Shown piece after piece: positions 25,159 through 32,200 of a DNA stretch of 64,000 nucleotides (its first letter is position 1; each line of letters begins with the position of its first letter). The DNA lies in the IMG/VR virus record IMGVR_UViG_3300017917_002969, positions 1 through 64,000 of that record, one strand, 5' to 3'. The DNA is from a virus. A model generated the notes under the pieces. The model was not told the DNA's origin, did not search any database, and worked only from the letters and a program-made list of their open reading frames with translations. The translations under genes were made by a program, and so were the position numbers.

Positions 25159-25188
25159 AAAAAGGCTAGATATTCTCTAGCCTTTTTT
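25159..25188 (+). terminator. Rho-independent terminator after capsid gene
   Basis: Stem AAAAAGGCTAGA / TCTAGCCTTTTT with loop TATTC and a T run. The right arm is the start of a 17-bp sequence repeated at 26651-26667. Confidence 0.9.
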
Positions 25189-25208
25189 GTTTTATATAAT
25201 TGTCAAGA

Positions 25209-25216
25209 TATTTATA
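25209..25216 (+). promoter_or_regulatory. Late-type promoter octamer TATTTATA
   Basis: TATTTATA preceded by GA, 3 bases before the ATG at 25220. The stretch from about 25191 to 25235 is nearly the same as 25860-25904. Confidence 0.65.
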
Positions 25217-25219
25217 GAT

Positions 25220-25852
25220 ATGAAAGCTTTGATTAAAAGATTATTAAAAGAGGAATTAGAAAATTATCGTGGAGAGCATCAAGCCGCAGATAAAGAAGAC
25301 ATTCCAATTTATAATATGACTTTAGGTTATCCAGAGGACATATATTCTAACGAAGCTGCTAAAATGTATGGTGAGCATAGCGATGAATATTCTGACCAAT
25401 ATTCTTTAAGTGTCATTCATTCAGTTAGAAATAAACCAAAGGCTAAAGTTAAAATTTACAGAGCAGTACCAGATATTAATTATGAGGTTAATAAAGACTT
25501 AAAAGATTTAAATAATATTATTGGTTACTATTATAAATTTGGTTTCTTTCCTATGAAGTTAAAATTGATTCATGATTTGGATGATAAATACTATGAACAA
25601 ATACCTGATTATGAAGAAAGGCAAGCTAAGATATTAAGTGATATTGAATCGCAAAGGGATGATATTATAAGTAAAAAAAATAAATCTATCGGTATTAACA
25701 ATGGTGATTGGGTGACAATAAATCCAGATTACGCTAAATCACATGGTAAAAATAATCTTAATAACCGATTTAAGGTTGTTACTAAAACAGTACCAGCAAA
25801 TACTTTATTTACATTTGGCGACAGTATTCATGAATGGGGTTACAATATCTAG
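25220..25852 (+). CDS. Tagged ADP-ribosyltransferase-like protein, candidate injected effector
   Basis: 210 residues from the ATG at 25220; a TTG further upstream lies in the terminator and is unlikely. Residues 1-12 (MKALIKRLLKEE) form a basic amphipathic helix ending in L-K-E, a prohead-protease site, and match the tags of the genes at 25889 and 27294. The body shows an ADP-ribosyltransferase-like pattern seen in phage effector and polyprotein domains: KIYRAVP with Tyr80-Arg81, GDWVTINPDYAKSHG (162-176), and SIHEWGY (202-208) with a candidate catalytic Glu205. By analogy with T4 Alt it could be packaged, trimmed and injected to modify host proteins. The fold is inferred from motifs only. 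Confidence 0.62.
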   Translation: MKALIKRLLKEELENYRGEHQAADKEDIPIYNMTLGYPEDIYSNEAAKMYGEHSDEYSDQYSLSVIHSVRNKPKAKVKIYRAVPDINYEVNKDLKDLNNIIGYYYKFGFFPMKLKLIHDLDDKYYEQIPDYEERQAKILSDIESQRDDIISKKNKSIGINNGDWVTINPDYAKSHGKNNLNNRFKVVTKTVPANTLFTFGDSIHEWGYNI

Positions 25853-25877
25853 CTTTTTATTTATATAATTGACCAGA

Positions 25878-25885
25878 TATTTATA
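25878..25885 (+). promoter_or_regulatory. Late-type promoter octamer TATTTATA
   Basis: TATTTATA preceded by GA, 3 bases before the ATG at 25889, in the same duplicated context as 25209-25216. Confidence 0.65.
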
Positions 25886-25888
25886 GAT

Positions 25889-26647
25889 ATGAAATCTTTA
25901 ATTAAAACATTATTAAGGGAGAATTTAATGGGTGGTAAATATATATATCACGGGACTGGTAAAGGTCAAGCATTAAACATACAACGTGATGGTTATATGA
26001 AACTTAATAAAACTGGTGAAGAAAAGCCATCTATATCGTTCACTAAAGATTTAGATTACGCTAATTACTATGCTAAAGCAAAAGGTGGTAATAAAGCAGT
26101 TATTTTAAGAACAAAACTAACTAAAGATTTTATTTTATCTCCAAGAATAACAAATAACAAAGGGGATGAATTTATCACATTTAAACCAGTTGTATCTAAT
26201 AATTTAGAAATTTTAAGTAAAGATAATAATTGGCAACCGTTGAGTAAATGGGATATTATATTTGATGAACCTAAAAATTTATTTAATGAAAGTTCAAGTG
26301 GTAGTCTGAACCCAACATTATTGTCTAAAGATGATATGATTAAAATGGGTGGTACTGGCCAATTAAATAAGGCGTTTGAAAGATATATTCTTATCGATAA
26401 GATAACTGGATTAGACCCAGACCCAAGTGATTGGACCGATGATAGTGGTAACGTAAGAAAATTTGAAAAAGGTCAACCTATAGAAAAATCAATAGAAGTT
26501 ATTTATGATTCTTTTGATGATTTATATTATTTACAAAATGGAAACCATAGAATAAAACAAGCTAAAATAAATGGTGATAAATATATCAGAGCATTTATAC
26601 AGCCAGATAAAGGAAAAATAGGTGATGACGCTAAATTAACTGTTTAG
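25889..26647 (+). CDS. Tagged two-domain protein: ART-like fold plus ParB/sulfiredoxin-like domain
   Basis: 252 residues. Residues 1-11 (MKSLIKTLLRE) are the shared tag. The N-terminal domain (17-110) looks like a small ADP-ribosyltransferase or RNA 2'-phosphotransferase fold: YHGTGKGQALNI (20-31), SISFTKDLDYANYYA (48-62), AVILRTKL, and EFITFKPVVSNNLEI (94-108). The C-terminal domain (about 135-240) has KMGGTGQLNKAFERYI and a YYLQNGNHRIKQAKINGDKYI signature like the ParB/Srx nuclease-ATPase fold. Different effector domains behind the same promoter and tag as the gene upstream suggest modular exchange. Both domain calls are by eye. Confidence 0.58.
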   Translation: MKSLIKTLLRENLMGGKYIYHGTGKGQALNIQRDGYMKLNKTGEEKPSISFTKDLDYANYYAKAKGGNKAVILRTKLTKDFILSPRITNNKGDEFITFKPVVSNNLEILSKDNNWQPLSKWDIIFDEPKNLFNESSSGSLNPTLLSKDDMIKMGGTGQLNKAFERYILIDKITGLDPDPSDWTDDSGNVRKFEKGQPIEKSIEVIYDSFDDLYYLQNGNHRIKQAKINGDKYIRAFIQPDKGKIGDDAKLTV

Positions 26648-26650
26648 TTG

Positions 26651-26815
26651 CTAGCCTTTTTTGTTTTCATCTATCTTAGTCTTAAACTCTAAGATTGCGC
26701 TTGGTAAACCTAAAAAATAATTTCTAATTTCTTTACCTAAATCCATATCATTAGGATTTTCTTTTACCATTTTTGCTATATCTACCAAAAACGCTTTTAA
26801 TAAATCTTGTTCCAT
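26651..26815 (-). CDS. Small protein (54 aa) under a host-type promoter
   Basis: 54 residues from the ATG at 26815, the first start after the host-type promoter 26832-26862. Helical (MEQDLLKAFLVDIAKMVKEN, then EIRNYFLGLPSAILEFKTKI), no Cys, no motif. It is transcribed convergently with the tagged effector genes, its stop abutting theirs, and its last codons lie in the 17-bp repeat that flanks them. The promoter suggests expression early or throughout infection, unlike the late-promoter genes around it. An antagonist of the neighbouring effector in the producing cell is one idea, unsupported by sequence. Confidence 0.5.
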   Translation of the reverse strand: MEQDLLKAFLVDIAKMVKENPNDMDLGKEIRNYFLGLPSAILEFKTKIDENKKG

Positions 26816-26831
26816 AATAAAATTTTTAATG

Positions 26832-26862
26832 CAAATATACAATAAAAAACCCAAAGAAACAA
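26832..26862 (-). promoter_or_regulatory. Host-type promoter, TTG-N20-TATATTTG
   Basis: On the minus strand acTTG (26862-26860 as CAA on plus) is separated by 20 bases from TATATTTG (26839-26832), a perfect TAnnTTTG. It is 16 bases upstream of the ATG at 26815 and shares the extended sequence TATATTTGCAT with the promoter at 55662. Confidence 0.7.
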
Positions 26863-26874
26863 GTCTTTGGGTTT
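26847..26874 (-). terminator. Rho-independent terminator
   Basis: 11-bp perfect stem AAACCCAAAGA / TCTTTGGGTTT with a 6-base loop, followed on the minus strand by a T run. It ends the baseplate-side transcript 28702-26956; the upstream box of the next promoter lies in its loop. Confidence 0.85.
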
Positions 26875-26955
26875 ATTTATATGTTAACTCTTATATTATT
26901 TTTTACTCATAATATCAATAATAAATATATTAAAATATAGTTTTTTGTCAAGTGA

Positions 26956-27294
26956 TTATTGAAAACTTGAGCCTAATTCACAAATAGTAGATTGAATTTG
27001 GTGCCAGTATGTATCTGCTTCATCAGCCAACGAATCACCAGTCATGTGATACCTATTAATTTCATCATCAAGAGTATTTTGGGTATCTTTTAATCTAGCG
27101 AATGGTTGTCTTAACTTTTCCATTATTTCGCTTTTCTTTTCATCGTTTAGATGTTTAATAGCCTCTTTAGTAAGTTTTAAAGCTTCTTCGTAACTACCAA
27201 TAGTCATTTTATTACAAGCTGTTTTCATTGCTGGTGTCATATATTGTCCATCAATAATTTCCTCACGAAGCCTTTTTTTAATAAAATCTTTCAT
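26956..27294 (-). CDS. Tagged helical protein, candidate packaged protein
   Basis: 112 residues from the ATG at 27294, the first start after the preceding stop (one base away). Residues 1-12 (MKDFIKKRLREE) match the tags of the two plus-strand genes: basic amphipathic helix with L-R-E at 9-11. The rest is helical, with MTIGSYEEALKLTKEAIKHL (TPR-like) and a polar C-terminus ending in TICELGSSFQ. No enzymatic motif. It is the last gene of the transcript that starts at the 28714 octamer. If the tag is a capsid-targeting signal this is a third internal-protein candidate. Confidence 0.6.
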   Translation of the reverse strand: MKDFIKKRLREEIIDGQYMTPAMKTACNKMTIGSYEEALKLTKEAIKHLNDEKKSEIMEKLRQPFARLKDTQNTLDDEINRYHMTGDSLADEADTYWHQIQSTICELGSSFQ

Positions 27295-27295
27295 A

Positions 27296-28702
27296 CTATT
27301 GCGATTTTCTAAGTTCAACTTGGCTGATGATATCAAACTGGCATACATTTTTAAGTGTAGTAACTTCTTGATTAGAGTAAGCTTGTATATCCAAATAGTA
27401 AGTGTTAGGTATAAGGCTTTGTGTATCTAGCAAGAAGTAATAATAGTTGTTGGCCATTTCTACTGGTTGCCAATCAATAACTGTAAGTTCTGGCGCACCT
27501 TCTGTAACATAAAGTCTATATTTTAAACCACTGATATTTTGTGTTTGTTCTACGGTGTATGGTATTCTAGCTGAGACAATAACCTTACGAATATCACCAC
27601 GTTTGACTTGTTCTTTATTTTTAAGTCCGCCTATTGAAACTGCTACCTTTTTAGGTAACATATCATTATTACCAATGTTGTAATAACCAAATGAATCTTT
27701 AACAACAAAATCAAGTGTTATGTCAGGTCTAGAAACTCCATTTACGATTATTCCAGTCCAAACATCATTATACATTGTTTCTATATTGCTAGAGGTAGCT
27801 GGTATAGTAATATCTATTGAATAAACACCTAACGTTACGTGATTAACTTCTGATGTACTGTATGATAATATTATATTACCATTATTATCATATATAACCA
27901 CACTTGGGTTTGTGTCTAAATTTACTGGATTACCAGCTAAATTAACATATAGATACAGTTTATTTGGTTTATCAGCAAAGAAATTATTTCTATCATCTTC
28001 AATATGATTATCATAAATTGTTTCTATGAATGGTTCATAAAATGTTTGTGTGTTATTGGTGAAGAAACCTACATATTGAAGTGTAGTTGTGTTCATTAAT
28101 TCGTATGCTCTGCTATATGCAATACCTAAACCATAATTTGTATCACCAGTCAATAATCCATTAACATAATCGGTAACGTCCATTTCTATATTTTCGTTAC
28201 CTTTATCAAAGTGTTGTGTTGTAACTGTAATCCCAGATGGTGAACCAGAATAAACACCAGTTCCATTATTCCAAACAATACCTGTTTGTGCTTCTATCCA
28301 GTTAGATGGACCAGTATAGTAAGCACCTTCTCCATTTGCTAAAATAGGTACTTCATAATCATAACCGACACCATTATCCCAATTTTGGTCTATTTTGAAT
28401 AAGATTAAATCGAATGATGTAGTTCTGTCTTTACCACCCATTGTTCCATTTAACAATCTTGTATCAAATGAACCAGTATTGGTCATTCTTAAAGTATGTT
28501 TAAGTTTAGTTAAATCGGTGAATGTACCACCAGTATATAATGATTTTAATCTTGATTCATCAAAATGAAACAAGAAACGGCTATATTTTTGTTCACCAAT
28601 AGCACCACCATAGAATAATTCAGTAACTGGGTTAAGACCAGTATTTACGTATTGGTTGCTTACAATGGTGTTATTTTTATCAAAATAAGTGCGGATTACC
28701 AT
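27296..28702 (-). CDS. Tail or fibre structural protein
   Basis: 468 residues. The N-terminal half (about 1-215) resembles a beta-sandwich of the DNRLRE/CBM type found in surface and phage appendage proteins: NQYVNTGLNPVTELFYGG, SRFLFHFDESRL and the DVTDYVNGLLTGDTNYGLGIAY ending. The C-terminal half has Ig-like repeats (SVVIYDNNGNIILSYSTSEV, YSIDITIPA, FVVKDSFGYYNIGNNDMLPK). No transmembrane segment or catalytic motif. It has its own late-type promoter. It sits directly downstream of the gp5-like baseplate gene and is likely a baseplate or tail-associated protein; its exact place is unknown. Confidence 0.6.
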   Translation of the reverse strand: MVIRTYFDKNNTIVSNQYVNTGLNPVTELFYGGAIGEQKYSRFLFHFDESRLKSLYTGGTFTDLTKLKHTLRMTNTGSFDTRLLNGTMGGKDRTTSFDLILFKIDQNWDNGVGYDYEVPILANGEGAYYTGPSNWIEAQTGIVWNNGTGVYSGSPSGITVTTQHFDKGNENIEMDVTDYVNGLLTGDTNYGLGIAYSRAYELMNTTTLQYVGFFTNNTQTFYEPFIETIYDNHIEDDRNNFFADKPNKLYLYVNLAGNPVNLDTNPSVVIYDNNGNIILSYSTSEVNHVTLGVYSIDITIPATSSNIETMYNDVWTGIIVNGVSRPDITLDFVVKDSFGYYNIGNNDMLPKKVAVSIGGLKNKEQVKRGDIRKVIVSARIPYTVEQTQNISGLKYRLYVTEGAPELTVIDWQPVEMANNYYYFLLDTQSLIPNTYYLDIQAYSNQEVTTLKNVCQFDIISQVELRKSQ

Positions 28703-28713
28703 GTTGTTTTTAT

Positions 28714-28721
28714 TATAAATA
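28714..28721 (-). promoter_or_regulatory. Late-type promoter octamer TATTTATA (minus strand)
   Basis: Plus-strand TATAAATA, reading TATTTATA preceded by GA on the minus strand, 11 bases before the ATG at 28702. Confidence 0.65.
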
Positions 28722-28734
28722 TCACGATTCTATG

Positions 28735-29703
28735 TTAATTGATGCGGATATTTTTTGATAGCATGGCTTTTTCTAAGGTGTCAGCTTTTGATTTAAATAT
28801 TGCTAATGCTTGTTTGTTACCAGATGTTGTTAAATCGGTTGGTGGGTTTCCACTACCATTATGAACATGAGAAAATAAAGCTTCTTTCATTAGTTTTAAG
28901 TATTCTAATAATACATCACCAAAAGGTAATTGATGAGCTTCACTAAGTATCATAGATTGTTGTTCATCAGTAATCAAATTGTCTGGGTTTGTTACATCAA
29001 ATCTAGGGCTACCATCTGTATGTGTTATAAGATTAATCTTATTAGCAACAATATTTGTTATAGTACCTTTTCTTTCTGGTTGTTGACTAGAAGCTGGTAC
29101 GATTACAACGTTGTTTTTAATTTGAATATATCCTTGTGTAGCTGGGTTATAAACAAATGGATATGGGTTAGTAGATGTAGGTGTTGTTTCCACAAATTTA
29201 CCAGCTCTAATAACTATTTCATTTCTTTTTTGTGTTATATCTGTATTATATCTACCTTGTATTGATATATCTTCTGGATTTGGAAAAATACCATTTAATT
29301 GAGGAATTTGGTTAGGATTTACTTTAGGTTCACCTGGACCAAATGTAAAACCAGCCAGAGCTGAGTATTCAAATGGGTCTTTATCCAATAAAGGTAGTTG
29401 TGAAATAATTGGGCCTAGATATAATCTATCTGCATGTTTTTGTCTGTTACTAAAAACAAAAACCAATACAACTTCACCCTTCTTAGGTTGAACAAATAAG
29501 TGTTTTGGTAACATTGGAAAACACCATGGTAAATCATCATCTGTTATTGAATCATCACCACCAGTTGGTGCACTACCTTTTATTCTAACTTTAATACGAC
29601 CTAAACCTTTATCAATTAATGAACCAAAATCAGATTCAAGTGCTGTTACAACGGCATATTTTACATTAAAATCAATTTTTAAATCTTTATACAAATCAGA
29701 CAT
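28735..29703 (-). CDS. Baseplate hub/spike OB-fold protein (gp5-like)
   Basis: 322 residues. The N-terminal domain (about 15-115) has the gp5/VgrG OB-fold signature: an A-V-V-T-A-L-E strand, LGRIKVRIKGSAP, the acidic DDLPWCFPMLPK stretch, and KKGEVVLVFVFSNRQKHADRLYLGP. The middle and C-terminus (from about 150) include SIQGRYNTDITQKRNEIVIRAG and beta-strand repeats, then a helical HAHNGSG-like segment (FSHVHNGSGNPPT, about 283-295). No lysozyme domain is visible, unlike T4 gp5. It is part of the baseplate gene block on the minus strand. Confidence 0.75.
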   Translation of the reverse strand: MSDLYKDLKIDFNVKYAVVTALESDFGSLIDKGLGRIKVRIKGSAPTGGDDSITDDDLPWCFPMLPKHLFVQPKKGEVVLVFVFSNRQKHADRLYLGPIISQLPLLDKDPFEYSALAGFTFGPGEPKVNPNQIPQLNGIFPNPEDISIQGRYNTDITQKRNEIVIRAGKFVETTPTSTNPYPFVYNPATQGYIQIKNNVVIVPASSQQPERKGTITNIVANKINLITHTDGSPRFDVTNPDNLITDEQQSMILSEAHQLPFGDVLLEYLKLMKEALFSHVHNGSGNPPTDLTTSGNKQALAIFKSKADTLEKAMLSKNIRIN

Positions 29704-29704
29704 A

Positions 29705-29911
29705 TTACTTGTTTGCTTTTAAACGTTCCAATATTATTCTATTGGCTTTTTCATATTTTTTTTCAATTTCAACCAATGCATCAAAATCTTTAAGCATTTT
29801 TAATTTAAGAGCATCGTAATCAGCTTGCATTTGTTTCATTTCAAATAATATTTCATTATTTGATTTATTTTCTAAATCTTCCATATAACTATTTTTATCT
29901 AATAATTCCAT
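29705..29911 (-). CDS. Small coiled-coil protein
   Basis: 68 residues from the ATG at 29911; the upstream in-frame start would be TTG. Nearly all heptad-rich helix (LENKSNNEILFEMKQMQADY, then DALVEIEKKYEKANRIILER). The start overlaps the end of the upstream gene by 17 bases, and the stop is 1 base from the next gene, so it is translationally embedded between two baseplate-block genes. A chaperone or small structural component is possible. Not recognised. Confidence 0.55.
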   Translation of the reverse strand: MELLDKNSYMEDLENKSNNEILFEMKQMQADYDALKLKMLKDFDALVEIEKKYEKANRIILERLKANK

Positions 29912-30326
29912 CACCAATACCCATTGATGTTGTGGCTCCTTGACAAACTACTGGACCACCAGCATTTCCACCAACTGCTAAAACAGATATACCTGGTGGA
30001 ATAACGACATCAACTTTTGATTGAGTTAGAATAGCATTTATGATTTCTTGTATTCTTATTAGTTCCATAGCTTCTTCAACATTAGGACCATCAGCGAATA
30101 CATCACCAACTACTCTACCAGCATTCGATTGTTTACTAATAATATCAGCAGCTAATGATTGTGCAGATAATCCAGGTCTTAATTTAGCACCAACCATAAC
30201 TAGAGGTGGCGGTAGTGGTTCTACTGGAATATCTGGAACTAAAAAAGCATTAAGGATTAAGTTTAAAATCCCATTCATTGATGAGAAATTAAATCCAGAA
30301 CTAGGTATTAATTTTTCTTCAGCCAT
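29895..30326 (-). CDS. Conserved baseplate-region protein
   Basis: 143 residues. Hydrophobic N-terminal third (NGILNLILNAFLVPDIPVEP), a helix with MVGAKLRPGLSAQSLAADII, an AMELIRIQEIINAILTQSKV helix, then a C-terminal Gly-rich tail of about 30 residues (DVVIPPGISVLAVGGN, TTSMGIGDGIIR). The VxIPPGxxVxAxG tail recurs in homologues near baseplate genes of environmental T4-like phages. Start overlaps the upstream stop by one base (TAATG). A hub- or tail-tube-associated role is inferred from context. Confidence 0.6.
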   Translation of the reverse strand: MAEEKLIPSSGFNFSSMNGILNLILNAFLVPDIPVEPLPPPLVMVGAKLRPGLSAQSLAADIISKQSNAGRVVGDVFADGPNVEEAMELIRIQEIINAILTQSKVDVVIPPGISVLAVGGNAGGPVVCQGATTSMGIGDGIIR

Positions 30327-31753
30327 TATATTAATTTATCTAATAATTGTTGTATTATATTTGTTGGGATTCCAATAAGTGTTTGTAATTGAGCTAGTTT
30401 ATTTACTTGTTTTTCTTTTTGTTTTTTTGCAACAGCTTTTGCCGTTAAAACAGAAATTTGTTTTAAAGCTATTACTAACAAAATTTTAATTAATTCTTCA
30501 GCAATTACTTTCATAATGCCGTTCATTAATTTTTTATTCTTTTTTATAAAATCGACACCATCGGTAAATGTTGATGTTGTACCATAAACTATTTTATAAT
30601 TTATCATAAACACAACTATTACTTTTGGTGACAATACAACATTAACAATAGATTTTATTAAAGTAACTATTATTTGTTGAATAAAATTTAATTTAGAAGA
30701 TACAACATCCACTGGATTTGGAACATTAACCGCACTGGCATTTGCCATACTATTAAGACCATTAGTTATTGCAGATTTTTGTTGTACTACGTTGGTGCCA
30801 GCAGCAGAAAATTCTTGTGTAAAATTAGTTAATTGAGAAACTGGAACTGATGATGGGATATCATTAGAAGTCTTAAGATTTATAGAACCTTTTTTTCTAT
30901 TCAGAGCATCAGCTTGTTGTTTAAGCGTTTCTTCTTTAGTAAATGTAAATGCAGAATCTGGGATAGGGTTTTGATTATTGTTATTAACCATTTTATCAAT
31001 TATGGTATTAACCTTTGCTTCATTTTCGAGTTGTTTAAGTGATTTACCTATTGTTGATGAAATTGAACCATAAATAATATCCATTATTTTATTTACGATA
31101 TTATCACTATTAAATAATATTAAGCTATCAATAAAATCGTTATTTAAATCAGTAAGTGTCTTTGAATCATAATTTTGGTGTGCTTTTATGACAAGGACGT
31201 TGTTTGGTTGACCAATTGTTGCACCATTTTGAACAAACTTAATTGTTATAATATCATTCCAGCTATGTTCAATACCAGCATCTTGTATTACACCATAAAG
31301 AAATGTGTTAAAATCTGAACTATTTAATAATGGTGTGGTTATATCGTTATATATAAGTGGACCAACAGATGACCTTGGGTCTGTTCTTAAAATATCTGAA
31401 AAGTCTATTTTTTTAACTTGTATGACAATCCCACTACCAGTTGATTTTATCCAAGATGGTAAACTAGGGTCAACACCACAACTAACAATACTTTTTAATT
31501 CTACTTTAAGAGCTTTTTTAACAGTTTTTTCTATCCTTGGTAGAGAATGAGTTATTGTATCAACAACTGCCGATACAAGCGCCTCAAAACCAATCAAAGC
31601 TTTAACTAAATCAGTTAAGAACGCTATTACATCTCCACTATTATTGATTGATGAGAATGAAGATGAAAGTTTAAGTTTTGGCATACCTTCAGTTAAAGTT
31701 TTAGATGCCGCAATCTTACCAAAAGCTTTTTTCTTTTTCTCAATAACACTCAT
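30326..31753 (-). CDS. Large baseplate-region protein
   Basis: 475 residues, not recognised as a named family. Helical N-terminus with FLTDLVKALIGFEALVSAVVDT, a conserved-looking LKVELKSIVSCGVDPSLP, then IDFSDILRTDPRSSVGPLIY, a middle helical region and a C-terminal part with strongly hydrophobic stretches (about 365-395, IVTLIKSIVNVVLSPKVIVV, and 425-440, LIKILLVIALKQI). The hydrophobic segments could be membrane-contacting or buried helices. It is flanked by baseplate genes in a tightly overlapped transcript from the 32167 promoter. Probably a baseplate structural protein. Confidence 0.6.
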   Translation of the reverse strand: MSVIEKKKKAFGKIAASKTLTEGMPKLKLSSSFSSINNSGDVIAFLTDLVKALIGFEALVSAVVDTITHSLPRIEKTVKKALKVELKSIVSCGVDPSLPSWIKSTGSGIVIQVKKIDFSDILRTDPRSSVGPLIYNDITTPLLNSSDFNTFLYGVIQDAGIEHSWNDIITIKFVQNGATIGQPNNVLVIKAHQNYDSKTLTDLNNDFIDSLILFNSDNIVNKIMDIIYGSISSTIGKSLKQLENEAKVNTIIDKMVNNNNQNPIPDSAFTFTKEETLKQQADALNRKKGSINLKTSNDIPSSVPVSQLTNFTQEFSAAGTNVVQQKSAITNGLNSMANASAVNVPNPVDVVSSKLNFIQQIIVTLIKSIVNVVLSPKVIVVFMINYKIVYGTTSTFTDGVDFIKKNKKLMNGIMKVIAEELIKILLVIALKQISVLTAKAVAKKQKEKQVNKLAQLQTLIGIPTNIIQQLLDKLI

Positions 31754-32151
31754 TAGAAGTCCATTTCGTCCTCGTTAGTTTTATTTGTGTTTGCTTCATT
31801 TTTAATCATTTCTCTAATTGATTTGAAATCATTTAATGAGGCAGAACCATGACTTCTTTCAGCAACAGCTGCATCTATATCTCCACGATTTTTAATTATA
31901 TCGCTTTGAAGTTTTGCTAATTCTAATTTGATACGAATAGCTGAGTCTTTTACTTTTAGAAGACCAGCTTTTTCTTTTGCAATTTTTGTCAAATCGTCAA
32001 TATCTTGCGGAGTGGCGCTGGTAGCCAATTCATTGATACCTCTTTGGGCATCATTTATTTGTAAACAAGCATCGTTATAGGTTTCTTGCATCAAAGATTC
32101 AAGACTATCGTTATTGTTTACTTTAACGTCTGTTTTTCGTTTTCTGGGCAT
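31753..32151 (-). CDS. Helical protein at the head of the baseplate transcript
   Basis: 132 residues. Basic N-terminal peptide (MPRKRKTDVKV), then long helices with DACLQINDAQRGINELATSA and DDLTKIAKEKAGLLKVKDSA, and an acidic end. It is the first gene after the 32167 late-type octamer. The size and helical nature would fit a small terminase subunit, a tail chaperone or an assembly factor; no motif decides between them. Stop and next start overlap by one base. Confidence 0.55.
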   Translation of the reverse strand: MPRKRKTDVKVNNNDSLESLMQETYNDACLQINDAQRGINELATSATPQDIDDLTKIAKEKAGLLKVKDSAIRIKLELAKLQSDIIKNRGDIDAAVAERSHGSASLNDFKSIREMIKNEANTNKTNEDEMDF

Positions 32152-32166
32152 GGTATTATGTTTTAC

Positions 32167-32174
32167 TATAAATA
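32167..32174 (-). promoter_or_regulatory. Late-type promoter octamer TATTTATA (minus strand)
   Basis: Plus-strand TATAAATA, 15 bases before the ATG at 32151. It heads the baseplate transcript 32151-28735. Confidence 0.65.
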
Positions 32175-32200
32175 CCTAAAAAAGTAGTTTTTATTCATTT

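Larger units (their letters stand above)
25177..26667. repeat. 17-bp direct repeats flanking the two-gene tagged cassette
   Basis: CTAGCCTTTTTTGTTTT is found at 25177-25193 (capsid terminator) and at 26651-26667 (end of the small minus-strand gene). The two plus-strand tagged genes lie exactly between, compatible with insertion of a cassette by recombination. Confidence 0.6.

Noticed and set aside
26874-26881. Plus-strand TATTTATA beside the terminator at 26.86 kb
   Set aside because: It leads only to a 19-codon ORF; likely chance in AT-rich DNA. A minus-strand AATAAATA at 26920-26927 is rejected because a terminator lies between it and the next gene.
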